The notes beneath the pieces were generated by a model. That model saw nothing but the letters and a program-made list of their open reading frames with translations. It made no database searches and was not told the origin of the DNA. From positions 186,001 to 250,000 of the forward strand of contig JANBPK010000737.1 of NCBI GenBank assembly GCA_027579435.1: DNA of 64,000 nucleotides, read 5' to 3'. This stretch comes from Candolleomyces eurysporus. Its lineage: Eukaryota; Basidiomycota; Agaricomycetes; Agaricales; Psathyrellaceae. The translations under genes were made by a program, and so were the position numbers. The first letter of the stretch is position 1; every line of letters starts with the position of its first letter. Positions 10,895 through 22,761 of this stretch are shown piece by piece.

Positions 10895-13370
10895 TTAGTT
10901 CGGGAAGGCGCTTAAACTGAACAACGTCTGCTTCTGCTTCTTCTTCTTCTTCCCAGTGGTCGCAGCTTGCACAGGAGCTGCATCTCCATCATCACCCTCT
11001 TCGCCTTCCGCACTGTTACTAGTACCACCACCACCACCAGCCTCCCACGCCGAAGCTTGGGGAGCACTCTGCGCACCCAAAATATTCTGAAGCGACTTAT
11101 TCCCTCCCACCTGCGGTTTATTAGCCCTGGAAGCCGCAGACGAAGGGAGTTCAGGGAAAGCTGCATTCGTTAACTTGGGCGGTGGAGCTCGTTGAGAGGT
11201 CGTCGCAGCAGCTGGCCTCGTCACCGACTTGCCCTTCACATCGGCCGTCGCACGCCCAGTCGCAGCAGCCGACCAGGGCGTGGAGCGTTGGGGTTGGCGG
11301 AAGGCTGGGGAAGACGAGGACGAAGTTGCAGTTGTATTGGCTAATCTGGGGAATTGCTCAGCTGGTCGGGAGGCTACGGAGGTGGATGGACGGAAAGTAG
11401 AGGGACCAGCGGAGGTAGACGAGCCACTAGCTATTCTTGCTACGCGATCCAGGACTTGACGGGACGATTGTTGGGAGGAGCGCGCGGCGGTAGAGTTTTT
11501 AGCATTGAGAACTCGGCCGGAGGTGATCCCGGAGTAGCCAGATCCAACGGATGTCGGAATAAGGTCAGGAAATTGTTGACGTTGCTGAATAGATCGAGTG
11601 GTGAGTTGCTATATCCCATCGATGGCACCAAAAAAATCCGTACCTCGATCGCAAATCCTCTCCACGACGACAACAAATCTTGCTTCTTGTCTTCCTCATC
11701 CAAGAGATCGACGAACGAATTGACGATGCTCGCTGTGTGGTCCAAGTTGTGGTCCAAGACATTCCACATGGTAGAAATGAAATCTCGAGCACTAGTTTCC
11801 GACAGTTTGTATCCACGAGCAGCTGCTCTTGCGGCTGGCAGAGCTGTCGTAGGATTGCTTGCCATGGATTCCAGCCTAGACATGAACAGTGCATGTCTCC
11901 TGCAAAAGGAAGATTGAGAAGAGGGTGACATGAGCGGATTGATAACACGTACTCAGCAACTGCAGGGTCAGCAGCACCAGTTGGGGGAGTCGAAGGTCGA
12001 CTACCAGCAGGAGTGCTTTGTGCAGGAGATGGGGCCGTTTGTGAAGTCGTAAGCGCGCCACCAAACGCTGCTCGTCGCCGATCTCCGCTTCCAACAGGTC
12101 GGCTCTGACTAGGAGTGGGGTGCGGGGGCTGGAGCAGGGGTGGAGGGTCCCCCTCTTCTCCCACCCCTGCCGGCATCGTCGAAAGTGAAGTCAGCTTGTA
12201 CACGTCGCGCATCTTTGCGGTCGCGGGCGCTCATGTCGCCACCGTGCTCCCCGACCATATGGCCTTTGAGATCGAGCGCGGAATTAAACACGACAAATTT
12301 ACGCGCTTGGCACTCTTTCTGAGGGCAGGGGAAATGTGCGCTAGTGAAATGCTTCTCCAATTGTTCGTAGTTGAGGAAACTATGAATTAATCAAGTCCCT
12401 CCCCCACAAACAAATATCAAAACCGATACGCACTATTGGTCGCGAATGTCGTTGCGTTTGCAGATAAAGCACTCTTCATGGCGCTCGCGCATGTGGGGAT
12501 AAATTTCGTCGACGCTGAAGAAACATTCCCTGCAAAATTCGCACAAAGGATGCACCCCGCCCTCGACTTGATCTTTCGAGATATTCTTGCCTCCTCGTTG
12601 ATGCATCGATGGCAGATGTATGGGAAGAACATTGGGAGGATACAGCGCATGCTCGTGAGCGAAGACCTTCTTGAAGCGTATACAGAGATCGCTGACGTAG
12701 AGTAAGTATCGGTTCGCGTCCCACCCAGAAGATCACATACCAGAGCAGTTTGCCATGTGTAGCTCGGACATGCAGCTTAAGATCCCCCCATCCGTTCCCG
12801 ATGTAGTCGCAAGCGGAATCGGGGCAGTTAAAACGAAGTAGAATCAGAGTTTCCTCCATGATTTCTTGAGTTTCGAATATAATTGATAGCTTTGCGTCTT
12901 TATGTGGAATAGATTCGGCAGGATAGGAATCATAAGGTGCATCCGGGGAGGCGGTGAAGATAACTGTATTTTGTGGTTCCTAAAAGCATACGTCATTCGC
13001 CACAATTTCGCCAGCATATGGAAGGCCATACCTTGCAAAACGTGCAATCGTTCCTCTTGTATAACGCTCTCAACCGCAGAGCGCAAACATGACATGTCCG
13101 GTGGTTGCACTCGGAAACGGAGTAGTATTTGACTGGCTCCGCGCAGATCCAACAGACTTCTGAGTCTCCAGATTCAGAAGGCTCAACAGCAGCATCTTCA
13201 GTGGCCTCCTCCGTTTTTGGTTCTGCTGGAGGCTCTGGCGCTGCAGCCTGCTGGGGTGCATTCTGTCGTCCACCCCGACCGCCTCTGTTTCCGCCTCTGC
13301 CTCGAGAACGTCCCCTTCCCGTTCCTCGATTGCTTGGCTGACGCGCTTGTTGGGCCTCTACAGCGGACAT
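10895..13370 (-). CDS. hel2: Hel2/ZNF598-type RING E3 ubiquitin ligase (ribosome-associated quality control)
   Basis: Senses collided ribosomes and ubiquitylates 40S proteins (uS10/uS3 in yeast and human) to start ribosome-associated quality control. The start MSAVEAQQARQPSNRGTGRG leads into an Arg/Gly-rich region. The RING (residues about 72-113) shows CWICAEP, the CNHRTCHVC centre and the closing CTFC pair. A chain of C2H2-like fingers follows: FNCPDSACDYIGNGWGDLKLH; CEFCRECFFSVDEIYPHMRE with ECFICKR; and HFTSAHFPCPQKECQARKFV with ALDLKGHMVGEHGG. The C-terminus is Ser/Ala-rich and ends with a Lys-rich box KKKKKQKQTLFSLSAFPN, a conserved Hel2 ending. Introns are about 50-60 nt. Between the finger block and the tail the frame changes at a run of five C at 12149-12153 (G on the coding strand). 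One base fewer restores a continuous Pro-rich frame, so a homopolymer error without an N is likely. It is flanked by two inverted DUF6593 genes. Confidence 0.93.
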
Positions 13371-14125
13371 TATGTGGTGTTCAGTTTCCAGAGACGAGGT
13401 TCACGGATATAAAGGTTGTCAGGGATGGAGGTGCCTCTTAAAAGCGTTTTCGACGACGTCTGGCAAGCGACATCATCTAATCATGAGCGGTCATGTGACG
13501 TAATCTCGGCACCGAAGATGTTTGTTCCGATTGACCGACACCCCTGAACTCTCCTGACCTTCACCTTTGAACTCTACCATGGGTCAACCTGAGGCGCCAA
13601 ATTGGCCTCTGTCTCTCTCCATCCGTTCTAGTAGCAAGCTGAAGACTCTATCTAACTGCTGGAGCGTTCAGGAAGGCTGTTGTAATGTGAAATTCGCGAG
13701 ACCGACGGCGACGGGGACGACCTACAGTCTGAAGGGGCTTGATGTGCTTCTTTCCTTGTCTCTGACAAAAGCTCAATGGCAGTGAAAGGCCTTTTCGATG
13801 ACTAGGACTGCGGACTCCGGCTTCTGTACCGATCGTGCTCGGATCGGCAAACTCAATCGCTTGTCAGGATGGTGGATTCTTGGAAGCTCCGCGACCTGAG
13901 GGCTAACCTCCTGAAAGATCGGAAATTTTGCACCACAGCAGCCGCTGGCAGGACTTGGTACCATCAGAAGCATCCCCCTCAGAAAGCTTCATCATGTGTT
14001 GGTGGACTTACAACTTGACATAGTATGAACCAGTGTTTTCAGACAGCCCGGCGCCCAGACTGGCTTGCAAGCTTCGCGTCTGGACTCGCCAGTTGGAACG
14101 ATTTAGAGTAAATTAAGGTATGCAG
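13371..14125. other. Intergenic region between Hel2 start and DUF6593 copy 2 end
   Basis: This carries the Hel2 promoter. Short open frames at 13567-13785 (+) and 13773-13973 (-) overlap and have no recognisable protein character. I see nothing else. Confidence 0.45.
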
Positions 14126-14873
14126 CTATACAAACGACAAAATACTGTACTCCGATTGAGTCCATAAATATCCAGGAGCCTGAGTGACCTCGTAAGCGCT
14201 GTTTGCATCCCTCCTAATCCCCATACTCTTGGCATCCGTCCTCAGACGGTGCTCCAGAATGATGAATCCAGTAATAATCTCGTCTAACGACCCCTCTGCT
14301 GACCTTTCGACGCACAGAGCAAAGACTGGCGGTTCGTCTTTGACGAATGCAAGTTTGAGATCGGTGTCATTCTCTGGTGTTAGCTGAAACCAAGCGAGGT
14401 GAGGACGGTGCACTTTCATTGGGCCGATTGAGCACTTACCACTAGTCCTTGGACACTGTCCAACTTCCAGAGGAGCTTGCCGGTCTCGCTATTAACCACC
14501 CATGCTTTGCTAATACGACACGAACTCAACGAAGAACCTGCAGAGAAATACCTGAATGTGCTTACTGGCCAGTGCTTAGTTTGACCTCGGTCATCCAGTC
14601 ACCTTTCTTGACTGTATTCCCGCCAAATCGGCGGGGGAATTTGACTTTGTCGGAGAGAAAGGTTCGTCGAATGATAGTGGCGACGACCTCGTTTGTACGC
14701 AGGTCGGTGATGTTTGTGATGTTTGCCTCTCTGTCGATTGTCGATACTTCGAACCAAGGCCTTCCATGAACGAGGAGCCTGGTGTTCAAAGGAGATGCTG
14801 GCTTCTCGAGTACCAACTCGAGAGGAGGCTCTGGGCTGGTGAGAGTGATTTGTGAATCCGTTCTGAAATCCAT
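14126..14873 (-). CDS. DUF6593 domain protein, copy 2 (inverted paralogue)
   Basis: Same three-exon architecture as copy 1, on the opposite strand: exons about 14566-14873, 14440-14509 and 14126-14383. Core segments are nearly identical: LELVLEKPASPLNTRLLVHG, WFEVSTIDREANITNIT, KVKFPRRFGGN, DWMTEVKLSTGQ and AEGSLDEIITGFIILEHRL. The FLWKWDSAQRLV strand of copy 1 is changed here to LLWKLDSVQGLV. The C-terminus differs entirely after the last shared strand (here ending SEYSILSFV), so the tails have diverged or been replaced. The chosen ATG (14873) matches copy 1; an upstream ATG at 14969 is in frame but lies in the GA-rich leader. Function is unknown, as for copy 1. The pair with Hel2 between them suggests a local inverted duplication. 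Confidence 0.78.
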
Positions 14874-15818
14874 GGCTGGAAAAGTGGAAAGGTAAGATAA
14901 CGGTATCAATGCTTTTCTCTCTATCTGAGTTTCTCTCTCTCCAGTTAAATAGCTCTCAGAGAGTTCCATCCTTTTAGTTCACAGAACGCGAACGGTAAAG
15001 CTTCTCAGAGCTGTTAACTGATCTGGGCGATTCCGGCTGAGTCGAGGCCTGCCACTGCGTATTTCGAAGTCTGGTGGAAAGCTCGGCCTGGTCCTCTTCA
15101 TTTCTCTTGAACTCTTACAATATTGACTTAAGACCTTTGGACCCGTCAGACCTTGAAGCTCGCTGTCCTTGCGATGCATGATGGTAGACGGCTATAATTT
15201 TTTGTGGATCAGGGCGTGATCAGGGCCGAAGTTGGTGGTAGAGCGACCGGGGCCCGAATGCGCAGTCCTTGAGTAGACGCCCACGATTCGATACTGCCTC
15301 AATTGCAATAAAGATTCCTGGGTTGTCACTGGATGTGCCCAGGTGCGAGCCCGGTCGATGGATCTCAACACAAACCCAGCACTAGTGGACATGTGGACAT
15401 GCAGACTTTATGAGCCACAACTGCACGACAGCGTTGGCAAAATCACGTTCTTCCAAGCTATAATTTAAAATAGAGCAGAAGAAGACTCGACCACCGGAGA
15501 ACTACCTGACGCACTCCTCTCAAGCGAGGCTCTACAGCTTCAAACTTCACCAGGCATGCAACTTTCGTAGTGTGGGTGGACTTACTGCAGCGCACAACAT
15601 GTCCAAATACTTCACATTTGGAGTGATCGTTGTCATCTTTGTCTGAACCAACGGGTTTGCCGGGCACTTCCTCATTGAAACCTGATCTACTACCACCACA
15701 GCTGTACAACCAATACGTTCGTGTACTAATATGAAGCTCATGGTCACCCTGGACCCTCCGAGTTGCCGCCCACTCCCACTCGCCAGCGTTGCTCGGTTCC
15801 TTATTACCCTCGCTGACG
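14874..15818. other. Divergent intergenic region
   Basis: Separates DUF6593 copy 2 (-) from the signal-peptide membrane gene (+). A GA-rich leader tract of copy 2 lies at about 14910-14945. A long antisense open frame (15458-16036) overlaps the next gene and has no protein character, so it is not called. Confidence 0.45.
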
Positions 15819-17161
15819 ATGTTTCCTCCAAAATCAGCACTGGTTGCTCTCCTTTGGGCGTATCTGTATCTTCCAGCTCTAGCGGTTCTGGTGAATAGAA
15901 CTATAGATGATACAGCTGGTGACTCAGTCACTGGGGCCAAACCCATTTTCTTCCCGGCCAATCGAGGTCTCTGGAAAGACCAAACGTGCATTGACTGTCT
16001 CATCAATCCTGATGTTCGATTGGTTTTTGGGAACACGTATACTGCAGCGACCTACATTCCTGAGCTCGGGAAGATGTCTATTTCCATGCGGTTCAATGGT
16101 ACGTGGCATCTCTTGCAAGCACTATTGTCCCCAAACAAAGACTCGATTGAATTCTCCAGGGACTGCGATATATGTANTTTTTTATACTCGTCAACAGCGC
16201 CGACCCCAGGGTGATCCCAGAGACGCAATGCAATTTCGTCCTGGACAACGGCCCCCCGCTTTCATTCGGATACGAGTCTGACCGCGCAAGCTCTGGATAC
16301 AAATACAACCAACTAGTCTACAGCAATACTGGTCTACCTCCAGGAGACCATTTACTCGAAATTATCACGGATAATTTGGACCGCCGGGTGTATGTCAACT
16401 TTGACTACGCCATTTACACGTACGTGCCAGCGTTCTTCCCCTTGAATTGCTTTGGGAATCCGTCTGACGAGAGCGATAGGCACGATGACGGTACTACGGG
16501 TACATCCACCACTGACCCAAGCAGCGCACAGTCAAGCAACACAGCAAGCTCAGGCCTGTCCAAGGGGGGTTTAATTGGAGCGATCGTGGCCAGTGTGTTG
16601 GGATCCATTCTCCTCCTCTTAGCCATCGTATTCTTCTTCTTGCGACACCGGCGCAGGCGCCTGGACGAACAGGAGAAGTACGATTCACCAGACATCACTC
16701 CGTTCTCGCACGATGATTGGAACCACCATCCACTGCCATCGAACTTTCGAAATCCTTCTGTAGTCGGCTCATATAGCACTGCTCCCATGCAGGAAGCTAT
16801 GTCAGTCAGCGCGGCAACCGGGACAGACTCGAAAAGTGGGGTCCATCTGGCTGCCAACGGGCGTGCAGAGGAGCAGGAACGTATACGCCAAGCCCGACAA
16901 GCAGAAATTAACGACCGACTGCGTACCCTTCAGCAGGAAATGGACCAGTTACGGGCAAGCTTTGGAGGAGGGGGACAGCAGGACGACAACGGCGGTGCGG
17001 ATGCGGTAACCGAGATGAGGGAGCAGATGGAACGAATGAAGCGGGAAATCGAGGTGCTGAGGGCGAACCAGAGGTCGGAGTGGGCTTTGGGCTTGACGGA
17101 CGAGCCACCACCGGGATATACATCGATGAGTTCCCCGACTGCGGTGCAGCGTGTACCGTGA
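15819..17161 (+). CDS. Secretory-pathway single-pass membrane protein with cytoplasmic coiled coil
   Basis: Two exons (15819-16098 and 16160-17161), about 426 aa. An N-terminal signal peptide (ALVALLWAYLYLPALAVLV) is followed by an ectodomain of the type found in many agaricomycete surface proteins: a DDT motif, a SMRFNGTAIYVFFILV strand that spans the intron, and a beta-rich stretch with LPPGDHLLEI. After a Ser/Thr/Asp linker comes one transmembrane helix (GLIGAIVASVLGSILLLLAIV, then FFFLRHRRRR as stop-transfer). The tail contains heptad-like coiled coil (DRLRTLQQEMDQLRAS; MREQMERMKREIEVLRANQR). The N at 16177 beside six T breaks the frame unless ignored. The likely role is a cell-surface sensor or scaffold, by inference. 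It shares architecture, but not close sequence, with the membrane gene at 34886. Confidence 0.75.
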
Positions 17162-17283
17162 GGGCGGTGTTGCGTGTTCGTCTTCCTCTTTGGACAGCAT
17201 TCCATTATTTATTTCGAAATATTGTCAATTGAGATGCTAATCTATATCTATGAAGCGTGTAGTGTACACAATGTCAGGTTGAA

Positions 17284-18525
17284 TTACGCGGATACATGCG
17301 AAATAGTCTGCCTAGTCTCATGTGTAGCAGTCGAATTAGGCGGTTCTCGAGCAAACGTCATAGGTTCTGGGACACCCTTCTCTGATGATTCCTTTGGATC
17401 CGCAGCTCCCAGGCCATGGGTGTACGACATGCCAATCACCACGCGGAATGCGATGAGTTGCACAGCAAGAGCCTATCAGTGACGGGATAAATATTGTCAG
17501 TACCTCACAACGGCAAGTGGGATGCTTGAGCAATGAACTCACGGACAAGCACGTCCAGGTAGCCATTACCGGGACGCTAGGGGGCTTCACAGCTAAGCTC
17601 GGACTGTAGACGACAGCCGAAGCAATCCCGAATAACGAGAAGGGCAGTGCAGATTCGACTAGGATTGCACTGAGATCGGTGACATGTTGCGGATCGCCGT
17701 TCAACTCTTTGTTACGGAAGCGGGCTTGTAGTAGGCGGAAAGCAATCAGACTGGAAGAGTAGATGTTTGCGCCCGCGGATAGCGATACCCATGCGCACCC
17801 GTATTGGAATGGCACTGTTTTAACCATGGAAGAACGTCGCAGGCCAACGAGCAGGACAACGGCGAGGGCTACAAGGACGTCAATTGAGCAAATAGCTTAA
17901 CAGAAGATCCAGTTCAGTCTAGACTCACCAAAGGATGTTACGCAGGCAAAGGATGGGAACAAGACGACCCAGATCTTCCTCTGCCAGACAAGGTAGCAGC
18001 GATAGATCTAGAATAAGGGAGTCAGCCTTGCTCTACGGAGTACCACAAGTGGCGAGCAGCAACATCGTTGGACGTACCAAGAATGCTGTCCCAATGAAAC
18101 AAATGCCCATCTGACACACGGTGGCCCAAACGCTCAACCAATCCCCCATATGCTCAACAACAAACTCCTCAAATGCCGTCTCCTCCGTTCCAGTGTTGAT
18201 TAATAGGTCGGCCAGGTATACACTTGTCAAGATATTATATGCGCAGAACAGCGCAGAGACCGCAATTCCAACAGAGAGGTAAGGGACTCTCGCTTGCTTC
18301 CTCTTCCCCGCGCGCGCCTCTTTGAATACCGAGAATCCATAGATGGATAAAAACAGATGGATTCCTAGGAAAGGGAAAAAGATGGCTTAGGAAGGTTACG
18401 CCAGCTATGCAGAAAGACTCACCAGTAGTGATCAGAATGAGGTGAAGACTTGCGTAAATGAGCTGCACTAAGCGGTGCGCATGATCGTCATCTAGGTTCA
18501 GTATATCGAACCCAATCCCCAACAT
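17284..18525 (-). CDS. Seven-helix membrane protein, distant member of the 27-34 kb family
   Basis: Multi-exon gene with seven hydrophobic segments and short loops. It starts MLGIGFDILNLDDDHAHRLV. Family landmarks are the third-helix end with IYRCYLVW, a fifth helix ending IYSSSLIAFRLLQAR, a sixth-helix motif SAILVESALPFSLFGIASAVV, and a last helix ALAVQLIAFRVVIGMSYTHG before a hydrophilic tail ending ISHVSA. The same landmarks (YRCYV, AILVESALPF, SPQLIIFRVMTGRAW) occur in the four-gene array at 26.8-34.2 kb, so these are paralogues. No Pfam family name comes to mind; topology resembles orphan fungal receptors. Introns fall at matching places, for example before the IYRCY exon and before the final exon. 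The region downstream (17162-17283) is a short convergent spacer. Function is unknown. Confidence 0.72.
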
Positions 18526-19096
18526 GACTGCCTGCCGACTGAGAGTGGTGTGTCCTGGGCGGGCGTCCGGTGTTGTGTTGAAGGGAGGTTGCCTCCAAGG
18601 CTTGTCAATAAAGGGAGAAACTAAAATAGCCGGGTGCTACATGCACACCACCTATACTTATATCTTTTTAGAACCAAGAGCCTAATGGAATAAGCGATGG
18701 CGCTGCACGCCCGGCCGGGGATCATTGACAAGCCACAAGATTTCCAGAGTGAATACGAAAATCCAAACCATCATTCAGCGCCCTAACGTTGAGCTGACCG
18801 CTCAACGACAATCACTGATACACGCCATGACTCCTGATATGTAAATGTTTCAAGGACACCAGAGCACCCTGTGGTGGGAGCTGTAAAATAACACGCTAAA
18901 GTTCCGTAACACTGAATCACCATGGGTCCACGTTACTAAGGGTCCAAGGACACCCGTCTCAAGGGACTGAATGTAACTCGGCACCCACAAGCGCAAACCG
19001 CTCATCCACCCAGCCAGCCGATCACGAAATCGAATTCTATCCTGCGTCCAAAGCCCAATACTACTGCTACAACATCGAAGTCCCCCGAAACAGCCA
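18526..19096. other. Intergenic region
   Basis: Promoter side of the seven-helix gene and 3' side of Ubp3. The minus-strand open frame across 18850-19275 overlaps the Ubp3 last exon in another frame and is not called. I see nothing else. Confidence 0.45.
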
Positions 19097-22000
19097 TCAG
19101 ACCTTGCTATAGAACAACAAATACGCACACCGCGAATCGTCCTTCTCTTGAGCCGCCCCAAACACATCATCGGGTCTAACATCAGACACCAAGTCGTCAT
19201 CGATTCGAACCCACCCTTCCTTGGGCTTTGCATTGGAGTTGAAGCTGGGGTACCGATTGGGATGGAGAACGTCAAGGGTATAGTGACCTCCGGAAGCAGA
19301 AGGACCGTGATGGTACACAGCTATGGGAATGGCCTCAGTTCTCTGATCCAACGGAGTTGTGGCACACCGGATTGCTCACCTCCGAAAAGCTTATAACGGG
19401 TTGGCCCGGTCTTCTTCGCAGCAGTAGCCATAAGGTCTATTACAAACAAAGCGAGTAAGCATCAGGTCAAGGGTAAGGGCTAAGGCCAGCTTACCAGCTC
19501 CGATCTCGAGCTCAGGCCCAAACTGCACCTGCTTCCCAACCTTGACGACACCTTTGACGTTCATATCATAGCAGAATCGCTTGATATGCAAGACAAGAAT
19601 GGGAGGAAGCGATTCAATATGCACTTGCTGTGTAGCTTCAACAGCAACGCCCGGCTGTGTCGAGATAGACACTTGTACTGGTTGAGGGTGCGAGATGTAC
19701 GAAAGGGCATCCTGGATGGTTCGGATTTGGTCACGCTGTGGAGAATGGTATCAATTACATGCTCCATTAGAACAGAACGTGACAAACCTGAATGTCCAGA
19801 CGCAGTGATCTCCAGTCCTCCACGACAACAGAATCTTTCTGCCGAGGAGCACGGAGCGTCGACCGGAACTTGCCCCCAAATATCCTTGTAATGGGCGATT
19901 CGGTAGCCTTGATCTGTTTGGAACGCGGACGCTCAGTCTACGGGCAACATGCAGAATATAAATAGCTCACCGTTCTCGTAACAACAGTCCTATTCTTCTT
20001 ACCCACTTCCATCCATCCATCCTCTTTAGTCGGAACAGCCTCTGTTTCTTCGACATGAGGTTTACTCGGCTGTGTCGAGTTCAGCATCGACAGAAGCTCT
20101 TCCTCGAGAGTGTCAAGATAGAACCCTAGGAACTCTTCTGCGTCTTCTTGCTGACCTCCCTGTAAGCCAAAACAGCCAAGTCCATCAATCATCACGTCTC
20201 ATGCGCAGAACGTGAAACCGGGAGGTACTCACCCTCATAGTATCGAACCTCTTCTTCTCCTTCATTGCATCATAAATATACGTCGGCAAAAATGAGTCGA
20301 GGTCCCAGTCATCATCCATCTCCATTAACTCTCTCTCCTTCCCTTTACTCCTTCCATACCCAGACCCGGAAGCAACCCCGCTCGACTTTCCATTGCTCAA
20401 CGGCTTTTTCGTAGTCACGAACTCCTTCAAGAAAGTTGCTGTTGCCTCCACCAACGGCGTAGCCGAAGACGAAGCGGATGAAGACCCAGACGCCGCATTG
20501 TCTTTCTGGGTGGCTGTCGCAGGAAGGAGCTTGCCTATCTCAACGAACAACCGGTGGAAAGGTTGGCAATACAACAAAATTTGGAGAACCGAGTTGGCGA
20601 AACACATATTGCCGCTGTTGACTAAACCCCGAGGACGAATCTTCGAGGTGAAGGGGCCAGTGGAAGGGTTACTGGTAAGGAGGTTGATCAGTTCAGTTTT
20701 CTTGGACGGCGAGACAGGTTGGGGAGGTGTTGAAGAGGTAACTCCAGCCGGGATAGAAAATCCAACTATCGAAGAAGTAGGAAGAGCATTTTTGGTAGGG
20801 GTGGCGGTAGCTGATGAAGATTCTGCGGGACGAAGGAGAGAAGCCCAAGACTTTTTGGGAGCTGCAGCAGGAGCGGGGGCAGGGGTCGAGGATGTGGAGG
20901 TTGAGGCCGAGGGCTCAGGAACGGGTTCAGGAGCGGGTGCGGCTTCGACTTTCGGTGTCGGGACCCGTGATGGGGGAANCGGCGACCTGAGTNGGGTGTA
21001 GCAGAAACCTCTAGGTCCTTCGAGGACGAGTCAGATGATTCAACAGCAGAAGCGATGGAAGGTTGGGCTTCATCAATCGCCTCCTCTGACTCCGACTTCG
21101 GCACTTCTTTGACCTCGGGTTTCAGCGCAGTTTCTTCATTACCACCAGAGGTAGAAATCGAGGTATTCGTGGAAAGAGGGGAACCGGGGACGGTGGGGGT
21201 GTCAGTGTTCTCTGTACCGGCGGAAGACGGAACCGTTGAACTTGTTTGAGAAAAAACAACATCCAGAAGGCCGTTTACCCGTGACGCGGGAGGGGGCAAC
21301 TTCTTCTTCTTCTTGATAATGGGAGATGCGGGTAGAGATATGGGCGGTGTTCTTGACTCTAGCGCCCCATCCACTATCTTTGGTGGCGGACATGCTTTAG
21401 GTGATATGATAATGCCAGGTGCGTGTGAGGGATCGCGAGGTCTACGGGACCAGACAGCCCATGACATTAATGGGTGGGCTGATGAAGAATCGGATGACGA
21501 TTCTACGGATTCTGATAACGAAGAGTTTTCAAGAAGAGACGATGCTTCTTGGGTGTGTATTGTGCCCATCTGATTATAGGCTGAGGACTGCGGTACTGGG
21601 GGTGGCGAGGATGGCTCGGGGGATGGTGGGGTCTCACGCTGTTCCTCCTCGGGCATAGAAAAGGTGGACGCGGTTTCATTCACTTCCAAACCATTTACGG
21701 GCTCCGAAGGTCCCTCCTCAGAAGGTTCGACAAAAGGTGGAACGGGGACTTGAGGGGGCACAGAAGGCTTTTGCGCACGGGGCGACATAATCGGAACCGA
21801 GCCGGAAGGTTGATGTGATACAAGGGGGATTTCTGGTGAAGGATCATAGTAACCAGATGGGTTTACAGGAGGTGGAGGCATCGCAGGTGGTTTCGGTATC
21901 GGTGACATGGGTTGTGGTGTGTGCCGAGGTGGGGGTGTAAAAGGAACAGCGGCAGGGTTAAGATAGCCATATCCTTGTGAGAATGGAGGATTTCGCGAAT

Positions 22001-22307
22001 ATGAATGGGGTGGTGGTGGTGGCGGCTGCATTGGCACAGGTGCCGGATGATGTCCGTATGGCGGATAGTAAGGGTAGGGATTGTGGGGCTGATTCCTGGA
22101 GTTGTACGGAGCGCCCCCTCCACGTCCGTTTGATCTAGAAGGCCCTGGATGATGTGGATTTAAATGTGGGGGAGGTTGCGGGGGGTACTGGTAAGCATAT
22201 GGGTTGGGGCCTGGGCTGTTGGATGTATAAACTGGGGAAGGCTGGTGATAGTACGATGGTCCTGGACCATGTCCCCCATGAGGATAGGGCGACTGTGGAC
22301 TGGTCAT
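19097..22307 (-). CDS. ubp3: Ubp3/USP10-type ubiquitin-specific protease
   Basis: Cysteine deubiquitinase. Yeast Ubp3 (with Bre5) and human USP10 (with G3BP) deubiquitylate 40S ribosomal proteins and act in ribophagy, COPII traffic and stress responses. Six exons: 20233-22307, 19971-20159, 19788-19913, 19495-19735, 19380-19436 and 19097-19320, about 969 aa. The N-terminal 560 residues are Pro/Gln/Tyr-rich and disordered. The catalytic domain shows the Cys box (RGLVNSGNMCFANSVLQILL), the QQEDAEEFLGFYLD box, a LPPILVLHIKRFCYD strand, the His box (HHGPSASGGHYTLDV) and the closing CAYLLFYSKV. All expected catalytic residues are present. Two N at 20979 and 20994 shift the frame of exon 1 just before the catalytic domain. 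Ignoring both joins the N-terminal region to the protease in one frame, so the gene is probably intact. Confidence 0.93.
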
Positions 22308-22761
22308 GGCCGCTGTTTAAGCCAAAAAATCCCTGAAAAAATGCTACTAAAGGGCTATCAATAATCTTCTGTCGAGCAGTAGCAATATTGACTTACTGCG
22401 CTGAGTCGTAAAGGCGTCTGACGAGCCACGTTTTCTGATGGCTGGTCCGATATTGGGTTAACCAGTTGCTCTAAGTTCACTGTGGCTGGTCAGCGCACCC
22501 AATTGCTGGTTTTTGAAGGGCTTTGAGGCGTACGGAGGAGTATNGGGGGGAGGTAGAAAACAACATGCACCGACGCTGATTCATGGCTGGAAACAATTTG
22601 ATGGCAACAGGGCCAAACAACCGTCGCCCCTATCTCGTGGATGAATTCGAATTGAGCATCCCTCAAACCTCAACGTCGCGTGCTGTCACCTTGAGCTCAT
22701 AGAAGGTGAGATGAGGTCCGGGTGTGATTCAGCTTGCTGACTCTGTATAGCCAGCGTGAAA
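22308..22761. other. Divergent region Ubp3 / F-box 1, with 5' UTR intron
   Basis: From about 22590 onward this is homologous to the flank of the second F-box gene (24740-24914), including GATGGCAACA and GGCCAAACAA. A probable 5' UTR intron (GTGAGA...TATAG, 22706-22750) ends 11 bases before the ATG, and the second F-box gene has one at the same place. There is one N at 22544, next to six G. Confidence 0.55.

Noticed and set aside
13567..13973. Two short frames in the Hel2 promoter
   Set aside because: They overlap on opposite strands, are short and have no similarity to the neighbours.
15458..16036. Minus-strand open frame of 192 codons
   Set aside because: Overlaps the first exon of the signal-peptide membrane gene, whose frame has a signal peptide, intron and transmembrane helix.
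20979..20994. Ubp3 as two separate genes or a pseudogene
   Set aside because: The only breaks are two Ns 15 bases apart. Ignoring both gives one frame through all catalytic boxes.
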